This document shows positions 1 through 11,193 of a stretch of 64,000 nucleotides of DNA, in pieces. The number at the start of each line of letters is the position of its first letter. The stretch's first letter is position 1. The DNA lies in contig SRSI01000038.1 in assembly GCA_005656395.1 (NCBI GenBank), positions 62,001 through 126,000 of the forward strand, written 5' to 3'. The translations under genes and the position numbers were made by a program. The notes below the pieces were generated by a model. That model had not been told where the DNA came from. It worked only from the letters and a program-made list of their open reading frames with translations, and ran no database searches. The DNA comes from Strongyloides papillosus. Lineage: Eukaryota; Nematoda; Chromadorea; Rhabditida; Strongyloididae.

Positions 1-61
1 ATTGATAAAAATAAATAAAATTAAAATAATGTTTTATGTATAAATAAACCATTTTCAGGCA

Positions 62-133
62 GCCTCATTGGCTCAGAGGCAGAGCGTCTGTCTAGTAAAC
101 AGAAGGTCGCTGGTTCGATTCCAGCATGAGGCA
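62..133 (+). tRNA. tRNA-Thr (AGU)
   Basis: A full cloverleaf can be folded: acceptor GCCTCAT pairs with ATGAGGC, the D-arm is GCTC...GAGC, the anticodon loop is CTAGTAA, and the T-arm is GCTGG-TTCGATT-CCAGC. No CCA is encoded and no intron is present. The gene appears intact, unlike many tRNA genes further into the window. Confidence 0.93.
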
Positions 134-342
134 TCTTTTAAAGTCCTCTTTTTCATTATTTACAAAGAAAAATCATTTTTGAATATTTAGTAGCTACTAA
201 TATCAAGAAAGTTTATATTGTTGATGAATAAGAAGACTTTTTTTATTCCAGAACAAATTTAAAAAAAATAATTTATAGTATTAATTGTTTAGATAAAATA
301 TAAACATTAGTAAAGAGCATTAATATCAAAAAAACGTTTGTT

Positions 343-416
343 AGCCTCATCCCGGGCTCGAACCGAGGACCTTATGATTAGAAGTCATACATTCTATCCA
401 ACTGAACTAATGAGGC
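343..416 (-). tRNA. tRNA-Arg (UCU)
   Basis: On the minus strand acceptor GCCTCAT pairs with ATGAGGC, the anticodon loop is CTTCTAA, and the T-arm is CTCGG-TTCGAGC-CCGGG. There is no intron. It is intact and lies 210 bp from the tRNA-Thr gene, on the opposite strand. Confidence 0.92.
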
Positions 417-1283
417 GATTCAAGACACTTACTTACTTCTCTACTATCGTAACTATACTAGTAGAGGAGTATGTCTATACATATCTTTGTCCACTATAGT
501 TTTTTTTTATAAAAAAAACTGTAAAATATTACCACTATATTGTTTTAAATGAGTTTTAAAGTGACTAGCTTTACGAAATACTGTATTTCTATATGAAATG
601 CATATTTAACAAAGCTAGTGTACCTTTATGAGTCCGAAAACAATATAAAGATTTAGAATAAATGAAAGACTACAAGATGACGTTTTTGAGTCATAAATAT
701 TAACTTTTGTGGTTCTTATAAGCTATCATAAAACGTAAAAAACTAAATATCGTTTGTCTATAAAAATAAGCATAGATTTTTAACAACTCAATTTTTTTAA
801 AATAGAAATTGAAATAATTTTTGTAGTAAAAATATAAAATAACTAAATTCATCTTCTCAAAAACTTTTTAAAAATCGACCGACTTTTATGAATAAATAGC
901 TAAAAGATCGTTTTTTCAACCAGAGAAACTAAAAAGTTTTAAAATTTTTAGATAGAATTTGGTTACATTATTCTTTAAAAAACACTTTTTTAGACTTTTG
1001 GTATAGTTTTGTTTAAAAGATAACATACATCAAAGTTGACAAAATAGTTTGGTTAGTATGCCATTAAAAAAGTAAAATTCTTAAATAGTTTGAAAACATA
1101 GTGATATTGGAATTAATTTATAATCGGCAAGATTATGATTCAAAAAATGACAACTGTTTTAAAAAAATTGAATGTTAAATGGGTATAACTTTGTGATAAC
1201 TTGATTAAAAAAATAAAATAATATTTTTTACATAGATCTAAGTCTAATTTAAAAGAAAAATTTATAATAAATTTTATTAGTTG
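417..1283. other. A+T-rich intergenic stretch
   Basis: No gene, RNA or repeat could be supported here. It is low-complexity A+T-rich sequence up to the border of the inverted-repeat element. Confidence 0.5.
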
Positions 1284-2125
1284 ATCACAGAGATTTTTTG
1301 AGTGTCATTTCGACACCGCCTGCCAGACCCGATTCTGTAGAAGTAAATTAAAATTATAATACTTCATTAATTTAAGATAAAAAGTTAGGTCATGCACTCT
1401 TATCAACAAATTTTTTTTGAAAAGGATATGTCAAAAATATTTATGTAAAATAAGGAATTTTTATCACTAAACTTAAAAAAAATTTGAAAAAACAATAATA
1501 ATTTACTGTTTTAATAATTCATACTTAAAGTTACAATATGTTTCAGACCAAACGTTCTTAGATGATACTTTGGTATAAAACATTAAAAATATACAAAATA
1601 ATCAGTTGATTTATCCGCATGACCTTCAATTTTTATTTAAAAATTTTAATATTCGAAAAAAAATATTTTTTATACCATTCATGCACTCATATCACTTGTT
1701 AATTTAGTTTTTTACAAATGTAATAACTTTTTATAATTTAAAAGAACTAGTAGATATCGCTGTTTCTTTTACAATTGACTTTACAAACATTTTTAGTTTT
1801 TTGCATATGCAATTTCTATAAAATGCAGTATAAAACGACACCATAATCTTTGATCACTTAAATGCTTTTTAACTTTAATCTTAACTTTTTGAAAGAGTTT
1901 TTAATAATAAAAATAAATGTTTTTTACAGTATCTTTAATAAATATTCTTCTAATAATACATATATATATCCGAAAACAGTTAATATTATTATCTTCATTT
2001 TCTTTTGTTATAATGATGCATAAACAAAGTAAAAATTCAGTTTTTCTTACCTAATATCATAAATTTTACTGAATGTTCGACTATATGGAATATAGAAAAT
2101 TGCAATAAAATAGTTGATTTTTGTT
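1284..2125 (+). repeat. Left arm of long inverted repeat
   Basis: This arm matches the reverse complement of about 3110-3950. The inner boundary is approximate because similarity fades in A+T-rich sequence. Confidence 0.75.
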
Positions 2126-3109
2126 CAAATAATTATTTACTATACTTTTATAATTTTACATTTTTCGGCAAAATTTTGGTTTAGGGGTTCCCTCTTTCAA
2201 AGGCAAAATAAAGCATTTATGTTGATACAATGGCTATAGTTACAATATAAAATGATAAATAAATGTATTTAAAGGTGGTTTGTAGCATTTAACGACTTTT
2301 TTTTGCAGCATCCATTTTTTGTATAAATTTCAAGTAAATTTTATATTCGATTAAGCTATGGTGGCTAAATAAGAAGATAATTAATGAAAAAATTAGTTTT
2401 TTTAGAATCAATTAGCACATTAAGACCAATTATTAACGTAAAAAGTGAAGATATTTTGTTATACACAACTAAAGCAAAATTAATACTGTTAGTTGTACTA
2501 AAGACAGTCGTTAACCTATATTTTAACTTAAAATTTTTTTAATTTGCCAAATTGCTTGAAAATGTTACTAAATTCATATTAACATTAAAAAACTAAAAAA
2601 GGTGATATTTTAAGTAAAAACTGTTAAAAAGGAGACCTTTTAATTAAAATTGTACCCATTTTTTCTTTAATTACAGGTTATTTTAGATAACACTGTTGTC
2701 ATTTAAATGCTTTTTAGATTCTTTTATATAATTTATTATTTTTCAAACAAATAATAAAAAAAGAAGTAATCTCTAAAGTTTTTGCCATGCTGAATATCTT
2801 ACTTTTTAAAATTTGAAAATATTTCCATACAAGACAATTTTGAAATATCGCACCTGCAAAATTGTAATCAAAAATAAAAAATTCTTAGGGAAAACTATTT
2901 TAAAGCACAATGAAATACTAAGACGTGTTCTACACAATATTGGTGTATGTTAAATCACTTTTATAAAATAAATAATTATAATATTAATTCTATTTATTGG
3001 CAAGACGCGTTGTTACAAAAAAAAGCCAAAAGTATTCAACTTTTGATATAAAATAACTTTTAAAATTGAACAAAAAGAAAAATAATTATATTTGTTTGAT
3101 TATTCGTAT

Positions 3110-3950
3110 AAAAATCAACTATTTAAGGACTATTTTTCATATCTCATATAGTCGAATATTCAGTAAAATTTATGATATTAGATAAGGAAAACTTTATTTT
3201 TACTTTGTTTACGTATCATTATAATAAAAGAAAATGAAGATGATGATATTAATTGTTTTCGGATATATATATGAATTATTAGAAGAATTTTTATTAAAAA
3301 TACTGTAAAATACATTTATTTTTCTTATAAAAAACATTTACAAAAAGTTTAGATTAAAGTTAAAAAGCATTTAAGTGATCAAAGATTATGGTGTCGTTTT
3401 ATACTGCATTTTATAAAAATTGCATATGCAAAAAACTAAAAATGTTTGTATAGTCAATTGAAAAAGAAATAGCGATATCTACTAGTTCTTTTAAATTATA
3501 ACAAATATCTAAATTTGTAAAAAACAAAATTATTAAATGAATTGAGTGCGCGACCGGTATAAAAAATATTTTTTTTCGAATATTAAAATTTTTAAATAAA
3601 AATTGGAGGTCATGCGGATAAATCAACTGATTATTCTGTATATTTTTAATGTTTTAATACCAAAGTATCATCTAAGAACGTTTGGTCTGAAACATATTGA
3701 AACTTTAAGTATGAATTATTAAAACAGTAAATTATTATTGTTTTTTCAAATTTTTTTTAAGTTTAGTGATAAAAATTCCTGATTTTACATAAATATTTTT
3801 GACATATCCTTTTCAAAAAAAATTTGTTGATAAGAGTGCATGACCTGACTTTTTATCTTAAATTAATGAAGTATTTTAAATTTTAATTTACTTCTACAGA
3901 ATCGGGTCTGGCAGGCGGTGTCGAAATGACACTCAAAAAATCTCTGTGAT
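3110..3950 (-). repeat. Right arm of long inverted repeat
   Basis: Reverse-complement partner of 1284-2125. A 71-codon minus-strand reading frame inside it (3411-3626) is not kept in the other arm and is not considered a gene. Confidence 0.75.
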
Positions 3951-5090
3951 AACATAACAAGTTATTTTTACTTAAATAACAAATTTTTCAATTTTTTCAT
4001 TTTTTTGTAAAAATCAATTTTTTGATTAACATAACTTTATTTAAACTACACCATCTTTATGATAAAATGGTTATTAAGTTTTTTTTGTTTACTTGGCAAT
4101 TAAATAGAATCTTAAAAACTTTAGTTTATAATAGACCATGTTATTTTTAAAAACACTACGATTTCGTGTAGTTTTGCTTTTCAAATAACTTTGGTAAAAA
4201 AAATGGTATTTTTATTTTATGATTCATTTAAAAAGTGCAAGCAATCAATAAAAGAAAAAATTAATATTAAAAATTTGATCAAAAACTAGCACGTTAAATA
4301 CTAAAAAGTGATGTCAATGTTTTTAGTAAAAAGATAGCTTATTTTTAATAACAATATTTTGATTTACGATTTAATGTATAAAATTCTTCTATAAATTATG
4401 CTCTGCAGGTTAGCTGAGTCTGCCGAATGCGGGTCTACTGTTGGTAATATAGATAAAAATAATTTGTACAAAATAAATCAATTCATCTTTTTCTGTAAGA
4501 ACATTAGTTATATTTAAAGATTTCTCCAAAAAAAATTTGTATACAGTAGAAAAACAATTATTAGAAGATGAAGAAAATTTTTACATCAATGTTACAATGA
4601 AATTAAACTTAAATATCTTTATATAGTGTGATTGTACATTTTGTCACGAGAGCATTCGGTTTTTGTAAAATAATTGAAATTTTAATAAAAATAATTGCCA
4701 ACTTTTTAAAAATCTCATATTATCAATTTTATTTGATTTAAAGTGTTGTAATTTTGGTAGATATATTTTATTTATTCTAAACATTAATTTATAATATTAA
4801 TTATTTTATTATGATAATAACGTGTAAATAGTTAACAAATAATCATAATTTATACTGTTTTAACTAAATTTTGACTAATAATAAATGTAGAGTGGATTGG
4901 CTTTCTTTTTATCATTAGTTTTATTTTTATAAAAAAAAATAATTACAATATTTTATTTCTGTAAAAAATTCTATAACAAAATAACAATTTACATCTAAAA
5001 AAAGATAGTATTTACTATATTAGCTTTTAAAAAAATTATAACAATTTACTAGTTTATTTCAGCAACAAAATAGAAGAGTCGGGCGCTCGT
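3951..5090. other. A+T-rich intergenic stretch
   Basis: No gene is supported. A short G+C-richer island around 4405-4442 stands out but does not fold as a tRNA. Confidence 0.5.
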
Positions 5091-5162
5091 GGGGATATAG
5101 CTCAGGGGTAGAGCGCTCCCTTAGCATGGGAGAGGGCTGGGGTTCGATTCCCTATATCTCCA
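5091..5162 (+). tRNA. tRNA-Ala (AGC)
   Basis: Acceptor GGGGATA pairs with TATCTCC, the D-arm is GCTC...GAGC, the anticodon loop is TTAGCAT and the T-loop is TTCGATT. The gene is intact and intronless. Confidence 0.92.
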
Positions 5163-6101
5163 AGTACCTTTTTACTTTTTAAAGTGCTTTTTACCACGTT
5201 TCTGTTTTTTTATATTACGTTATGACTTTTTTATATTAAAATAGCAAATTAGAGCTTTGTATGTTTGTTTACGAATTTCTTTATATAACAATATAATTTT
5301 ACTTTTGTAATTGTGATTTAACGTGTCTTGACATGACTATAATTTGCAGCGGGTATATTTACGAATATATAAGTTTTAGGAAAATATTTACTTAAATAAT
5401 ACCATATTCAAAGAACAAACATAAATTAATATAATGAATAAAAAGATTATTTCATACAATACATAGTACTCTATTGTGGGAATGTATATACTCTTTTTTA
5501 ATGATCCAAATTATTTTATTATTATTACAAATGTTAATGCATCTGAGATATCACGCAAAATATTAAGTAAAGTAAAAAACAATCTAGCTTTTCTTCTAAA
5601 TAATATAATAACTTTAATCTTATTAATTGCAAAATTTCTTATTATCTTAAATAAAATATTTTTATTAATTATCTATTAGCATTTTTCTATCAAATATTAC
5701 CGCACCAGAACATGAATTCATAGTCTTTCAACATATTTACTAATTAAAAGAAAAGAAGTTTAACATAAAGTAAAGTTTATTTATCTGTCTCCAATTATCT
5801 ATAAATAAAATATTTAAATAATCTATAGATAAAACTGGCGAAAAAACAAATAGAAATATGATGATAAAAATGTTTAATTTACTATTAAATTTATTAAAAA
5901 CTTCTTTTAGATTGTATTTTTACTATAATAGAATCTAAGCATTACTTTTATATTAAGTTGATCAACAAAAATAATATTTTTTTGATATAATAAAAGTTAA
6001 TTTTTACTTAAAAATTAATTTCAAAAAATATCAAATAAACTAATTTTTAAGTAAATTATAAAGAATTGTATTTAGTAAAAAATATAATTTGCGGTCCTTG
6101 C
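5163..6101. other. A+T-rich intergenic stretch
   Basis: Nothing supportable was seen between tRNA-Ala and tRNA-Tyr. A 67-codon frame at 5476-5679 is all A+T-driven Ile/Leu/Asn codons and is not called a gene. Confidence 0.5.
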
Positions 6102-6188
6102 CCAACCATAGCTCAGTTGGTAGAGCGGAGGACTGTAGATTTAGTTGCTGATATCCTTAGGTCACTGGTTCGAATCCGGTTGGTTGGA
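6102..6188 (+). tRNA. tRNA-Tyr (GUA) with a 14-nt intron
   Basis: Acceptor CCAACCA pairs with TGGTTGG and the T-arm is CTGG-TTCGAAT-CCGG. The anticodon region reads CTGTAG, followed by about 14 extra bases (ATTTAGTTGCTGAT) before the 3' side of the anticodon stem, ATCCTT. This is the canonical intron site of eukaryotic nuclear tRNA-Tyr, one base 3' of the anticodon. Confidence 0.92.
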
Positions 6189-7407
6189 GAACCTTTTGCA
6201 ATTTAATTGTTTTAATATCTAAAGCAAATAGGTTACACACAGATCATATCTTTGTCAATTTCACTATAGCAAATGAACAAAGAATACCAGTCAAATTTAC
6301 AACATTTTTGTACTATAATTTAGTCTTTAATTGTAGTACAATTTTTAATTTTTTTTGTTAATGTATATTGTACGCATTTTTACTCGACAATATTGATGCA
6401 AAATGATGGCAGAATTTTTGAATTTATTATGTGAAATATTGTTTATTGTTATAAAGATTTCTATATATTATGATATTCAAATATGTTAAGTTTTTACGAA
6501 CAATTTTATAATGAGATAAATGTAATTTTGAATTAATATTGATATACGGTTTAAACTAATTTTCTCTTCAATATTGCATTTTTTATAAAGACGTACCAAG
6601 TATAAATGCATGTCATACTAATTTAAAAATATAGACAAAAAATCTATTTTTTGTATAGTAAAATTTTTATATGATAAAAAGTTTTGTGCCAGTTAATTAG
6701 ACGAGTTTTGTTTAATCTTTTATTCGTGGCCACCTATAAAATAACAGTTAAGTAAAAAGAATTTTAACTTACGAATAGTCAGAAAATTAAATGTGAAAAA
6801 TTATACTGACCATCGCTTTATATATGTTATTTATTTATCGATGACCAATGTCCACTATTTTCTTTCTTATTTGAGGTGCATGGTTTTACTGTATTGTTTA
6901 AATATACTTAGTTTATCAATGAAATAAGTTTTATTTATTTATTAAAAATATATTTTACAATTTATTAGAAATTTTAAATAATGTAATTTATTTTTTTTAT
7001 TATCATTTATTTTGAATAGTAATATGTCTGGTCTCATTAAATTATCACTTCTATAACAGTATATTCTAATTAAAATTTATGGTTATGTCGATTGGGAAAA
7101 TCTCATTAACATTAAACTTACTTGTAGAAAATTTGGATCAGTAGTAAGATGTAAAATCTATCATATGTAAAAAACACAATTATGTTTCTTGGATGTCAAC
7201 TTATCTAGAAAATAATTAGTAAAAAAATAAGAATTGTATATAAGATATGTAGTGAAACTGATTGAAGTAATTGTATTCATTATTCGAGATATACAAAAAG
7301 GAAGTAAATCTTTTCTCAATATAACATTTTTCACTAAATCAATTTAATTTCTAGGTTTCTTTTACTAATTTAGAAGATTATAAAACTTTCTCCAAAAGCG
7401 CAACTTT
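6189..7407. other. A+T-rich intergenic stretch
   Basis: No gene or clear element. The motif AATGTCCACTAT near 6850 resembles one near 41330, hinting at an old dispersed repeat, but no element ends could be drawn. Confidence 0.4.
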
Positions 7408-7593
7408 ATGAAATTACATCGTTTATCTTTTTGTATCACTAATCATACATGTTTATTGAAAATTTCTAATGACAATTATGTTCCTGGATATCATCTTAAA
7501 TATGTTTTTCTTGAAAATTATGATGATCAAGTTAGAACAATTCAATTGATTTATAAACTTTTATTACTAAAATCAAGGATACTAAATAAATAA
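7408..7593 (+). CDS. Short hypothetical ORF, possible exon or remnant (61 aa)
   Basis: This ATG-started 61-residue frame has mixed amino-acid use (NYVPGYHLKYVFLENYDDQV) rather than the Ile/Asn/Lys monotony of noise frames nearby. I do not recognise the family. It lies on the same strand as the 114-aa frame about 240 bp downstream, so the two may be exons or broken pieces of one former transposon gene. No ribosomal or promoter signal can be judged in this eukaryotic context. Confidence 0.25.
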   Translation: MKLHRLSFCITNHTCLLKISNDNYVPGYHLKYVFLENYDDQVRTIQLIYKLLLLKSRILNK

Positions 7594-7833
7594 ATTTAAC
7601 AGTAAATTTAAAAGATCAAAACATACCTAAAAATTTTTACATTTTTAGTTATGAAATCATTTAAAAAGTTTTGTTTAGTACAATCAGATAGAACAAAGTT
7701 TGCCACACCAAAGATAGTTTCTCATCTTATATTTAACAGTAATGTTGTTGTATATTTAATTTATATTCAGAAAGTGATAACATATATAATGATATAACTA
7801 AGTACCTCTTAACAGATATTCCATACAGCATCA

Positions 7834-8178
7834 ATGGTGAATGGTTTATGTAAATCTTATATCATAAGATTTTACAAATCATCTGCATTTACGGAACTTC
7901 ATAAGGTTGTTTTTGAAGAACTGTTTAACAACAATTACTATTCTCTTCTATACTATATCAATTGTGGATATTTACATAATAACTTTATTGGTTCAAAAAA
8001 ATGTTTTCAATGTGGAAACAAATATTTTAATACTTGTCATATTCAGTCGCCACTAAATTATTTATATGATTGTCGGAATGAAATTTTACTCCTTACAAAT
8101 ATGTATTTATATTTTACTTTTCATTATTTAATTTACCTTTTCATTATAATGTTACTACTTTTAATAAAGTTTTTATGA
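7834..8178 (+). CDS. Hypothetical ORF with CxxC motif, possible remnant (114 aa)
   Basis: This ATG-started frame has a plausible soluble N-terminal half and a CFQCGNKYFNTC segment around residues 58-69. That segment resembles a zinc-binding knuckle without matching a family I can name. The last 30 residues are Leu/Ile/Phe-rich and may be read-through of an intron. Downstream, 8250-8460 contains further short coding-like fragments in shifting frames, so the locus is probably a decayed or intron-bearing gene, perhaps from a transposon. Confidence 0.3.
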   Translation: MVNGLCKSYIIRFYKSSAFTELHKVVFEELFNNNYYSLLYYINCGYLHNNFIGSKKCFQCGNKYFNTCHIQSPLNYLYDCRNEILLLTNMYLYFTFHYLIYLFIIMLLLLIKFL

Positions 8179-9204
8179 CTTTATTACATGTTAAAAAATA
8201 GTATCAATGATTTTCCACACTTTTTAGATAATGTGGAAGATTCAAACTGATATTTATAAAGAAAATGAGGAAATTTCAACCACCAATAACTAAGGATGAA
8301 GTTATGATTTTGGTGATGAAAGTTGTTTAAATATAAATATTTTTAAAAATATTGATGAAGGAAGGGAAGTTGAAAAAATTGTTGGTGACATTAATACTTC
8401 AATGCTATTGGAGTCAATCGATGAAACATTATAAAGAAAGTTTAAATGACTCTGAAGATTTTACATGGTTACCATAAATTTTATAAAAATATAAAAAGAA
8501 ATTTTATTGCTTTATTAGACTTTTTTTTGTAAATAATTTCTGTTTTAAAAATTAAATTATTACTTCCAATAAAGCAAAAAATAAAAAACTGAAAATAAAA
8601 TATCATAGCTAACAAACTTATTTAATAAGACAGCAGAAAAACATCAACACAAAATCATTAAGTGTTAGCCTTCAAATTAAAAAAAAACAATTAGTTTTTA
8701 TTAAAATAAAGCTTTATTGTATTTAAATTGAGAATAAAATGTATTTCATTTAGAAAAGGAATTAAATGCAATTATTGTGTTAAATAATGAAATATTAAAG
8801 TATAATTGAATACACTACACGAAATTTTTTATTATTAATACTATGCAAAAAAAGGTAAATTTAAAGAATATTTGCTAAAAATAAAGATATAGAAATGTTG
8901 TACAATTATATAGCAAAATGTATGTCAGTTTCAAAATTTTAATTGACAGACAAAAGAGACATTTTTTGTATGTGATTTGTCAAATTGACAAAATTTATCT
9001 CTGTGTGTACTAGTAAATATTTAAAACAAGAAATTACTTTTAGTTTAAATTATTTTATAGAAGGAGATGACGTACACTGGTCAGGTACTATTTTTCAATA
9101 TTTTCCAACTAGGATTTAACAATAAAAATTAAGTGTTATATTTAAAAAACATACAAACTATAATAAATATTTGTGTTAAGATACATTAGATTCATGAATT
9201 ATTG
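8179..9204. other. Coding-like debris and A+T-rich sequence
   Basis: About 8250-8460 has fragments with codon-like composition but with stops and frame changes. The rest, to 9204, holds nothing I can support. Confidence 0.35.
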
Positions 9205-9430
9205 TATTCAGAGCTAGTTCGGACAAAGGTGACGAATTTTTTAAAGCCTGATAAACATTTTATTGTTTTTACAATGTTTTTAGATAAAAATACTATAAAT
9301 AATAAAGATTTATTAATAATAAATAAATAATTCGTAGAATATTTTTATCTATTTCATATATGAGAGGGTTAATTATAGTAGTACCAGTCGAAGAGAGGCT
9401 ACAAGCCAAACTTTATCAAAAAATAAATGA
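9205..9430 (+). repeat. Dispersed module M, copy 1 (downstream of MULE transposase)
   Basis: The block begins near TAGTTCGGACAAAGGTGACG and includes TTCGTAGAATATTTTTATC and a TATGAGRGGGTTA-like segment. It recurs at 28346-28490, 43380-43490 and, inverted, at 41095-41200 and 42178-42290, with weaker inverted copies near 20535-20600 and 56427-56480. Here it lies just past the stop codon of the MULE transposase gene, so it may be that element's 3' subterminal region. Confidence 0.6.
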
Positions 9431-9492
9431 GAAAAGTATCAATAACTAATCTATAATTAATAAGTTTTTAAAAACATAGAACACAGTAAAAT

Positions 9493-11193
9493 TTATTTCT
9501 TTTTTTTAGACTTGTAGTAATCTTCTACCTGTAATAAAAAACTTTCTTTACCAGCCATTGTATCATCATATTCAAACAATTTCATAAAATCTTTATCACT
9601 ATCACATTCATGATCTTTATACTGAATACAAGTTGTAAAACAATCAAGATCATATCTTTTGACTGATAACAAAAATGCATCTAAACGTGGCTTTTTTCTA
9701 AAAGCCCCTGATCTTCTTATCGCTGCATGCCATATTTCACAAATATTTGAAGTTCTTATTCTTTCATTATGAATGCTAAAATCACAGAATTCCCAAAAAC
9801 CAGTCTTTTTATACAACCACTCTGTACGAATATAAAAGTCTAAATCATTCATAGAATATTTCTTGAAAATAGGAAAGACACGTTCAATATAAAATTCTCT
9901 TATATCATCACTCTTAAGATGAGATAATTGTTTAAGAAGTCTTAAAGCAAGATTAATATCTTTTTTCTTTTCTAAAGTTGTGCGCAGACTCATTCTTCTT
10001 TTTGTATCTAAATAATGATCATATTTAAGTCTTCTACATGCTCTATTTATTGATTGCTTGTAATGGAAGGAGCAAGAACGATATTCAAATTTTGGTTCTA
10101 GAAATATTTCTTTCATTGCCTTTAACATCGGTGCTTCTTTATCTGAGATGATTTTTTTTACAACTATTTCACCAAAATTTTCTAATCTTTCTTTCATATA
10201 TAAAAAAACTCTTTTATATAGACAACATTTTCTATTAGTCATAAGAATATAGCAGCACACAACAGATTTTTTTACAGATAAAGGTACATGAATTCCTAAA
10301 ACTTGAGCATAAATCCTAGGTGATGTTGAAAATGTACCATCAATGCACCAAATATTTTTATCGAACAACATTTTAAAAAAGAAATTACTGCAACAAAAAA
10401 TAAAACCATCTCCATGAAATACATATGATTCATTGTTGTAGAAAGTTAACTCCAGATCTGAAACTGCCTTACAGTTATTTCTTTTTTTATTTATACTGTT
10501 TATAAACGTTTCTCTATCTGTAAAATCATTATGCTTTATAAAATCTTCATATTTTATATTATTATTATTGCATAAAATTGTTATTTTATAAAGATATTCA
10601 CGCCAACATTCAGTTGGTGTAAGTGATGAATCCATTGAAATTTGTAATGAAAGAGAAAAACATTTGACAAATGAAATATCCTCGCAGCCATCTACATGTT
10701 TATTTTGAGAAAAAATTTTACCATCTATGACTTTTATTGCTGTTCTTAATGTTTTAGGTGGTTTCATTTTACTACCAACGTTTCTACATGATGAACAATA
10801 AAAAACATTTTTTGCTTCTGATCTCGTGTAACGTTTACCCATACATATTAACATGTTATCAGAAGAGTCATTTTTTACAAAAATAACACTACCTTCACTT
10901 CTTTCTGAGTTTAACCCTGTTACAATTATTGGATTTTCATTACTAAAAAATTTACTCTTGAAAGTTAAAGCTACATTAGAATATTCATTTTTTCCATCAG
11001 ATTTATCATTAATTTTATTAACATTATTTTCTTTGAGTTCTTTAAGTACTTGAGATACCTTTGATTTTTTAAGCGCAGCATCACCAAATCTGTCCCTAAG
11101 TACTTCATGAATTTCTGGGAAGGTAACAAGTTTGTTTTCATCGTACTTTTCAATAATAACATCAATTTGCTTTTGATTTGCTTTCGGTGGCAT
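9493..11193 (-). CDS. MULE (Mutator-like) transposase, 566 aa
   Basis: This is a DDE transposase of the MULE superfamily, which cuts and pastes DNA at terminal inverted repeats and makes roughly 9-bp target duplications. An N-terminal helical segment (residues 1-60) resembles a winged-helix DNA-binding region. Residues about 130-170 contain a Cys-Cys-His-Cys pattern (CSSC...H...GC) like a FLYWCH or WRKY-type finger. The catalytic core shows CIDGTF (D about 285), IISDKEAPML (D about 351), the family's CSFHYKQSI block, and NICEIWHAA (E about 486), where relatives have a RTNN..EGWH-like motif. The frame is complete from ATG to stop, with no disruption, so the gene may be active. Element ends were not identified with confidence. 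MULE-like MITEs with 9-bp duplications occur elsewhere in this window and could be mobilised by it, but that link is inference. Confidence 0.9.
   Translation of the reverse strand: MPPKANQKQIDVIIEKYDENKLVTFPEIHEVLRDRFGDAALKKSKVSQVLKELKENNVNKINDKSDGKNEYSNVALTFKSKFFSNENPIIVTGLNSERSEGSVIFVKNDSSDNMLICMGKRYTRSEAKNVFYCSSCRNVGSKMKPPKTLRTAIKVIDGKIFSQNKHVDGCEDISFVKCFSLSLQISMDSSLTPTECWREYLYKITILCNNNNIKYEDFIKHNDFTDRETFINSINKKRNNCKAVSDLELTFYNNESYVFHGDGFIFCCSNFFFKMLFDKNIWCIDGTFSTSPRIYAQVLGIHVPLSVKKSVVCCYILMTNRKCCLYKRVFLYMKERLENFGEIVVKKIISDKEAPMLKAMKEIFLEPKFEYRSCSFHYKQSINRACRRLKYDHYLDTKRRMSLRTTLEKKKDINLALRLLKQLSHLKSDDIREFYIERVFPIFKKYSMNDLDFYIRTEWLYKKTGFWEFCDFSIHNERIRTSNICEIWHAAIRRSGAFRKKPRLDAFLLSVKRYDLDCFTTCIQYKDHECDSDKDFMKLFEYDDTMAGKESFLLQVEDYYKSKKKK

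Larger units (their letters stand above)
1284..3950. mobile_element. 2.67 kb element with ~0.85 kb terminal inverted repeats
   Basis: The sequence starting ATCACAGAGATTTTTTGAGT at the left end recurs in inverse orientation ending at 3950. The match can be followed with few differences to about 2125 on the left and back to about 3110 on the right, leaving a loop of about 1 kb. The outer 50 bp contain the G+C-richer block CACCGCCTGCCAGACCCG in both arms. Neither the arms nor the loop has a convincing coding region, so it looks like a non-autonomous foldback or long-TIR DNA transposon, or a palindromic duplication. No target-site duplication was recognised. Confidence 0.75.

Noticed and set aside
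3411..3626. 71-codon frame inside the inverted repeat
   Set aside because: The other arm carries the equivalent sequence with the frame broken, so it is unlikely to encode protein.
4405..4442. G+C-rich patch as a possible tRNA or snoRNA
   Set aside because: It lacks tRNA T-loop and acceptor pairing, and no box C/D or H/ACA layout could be supported.
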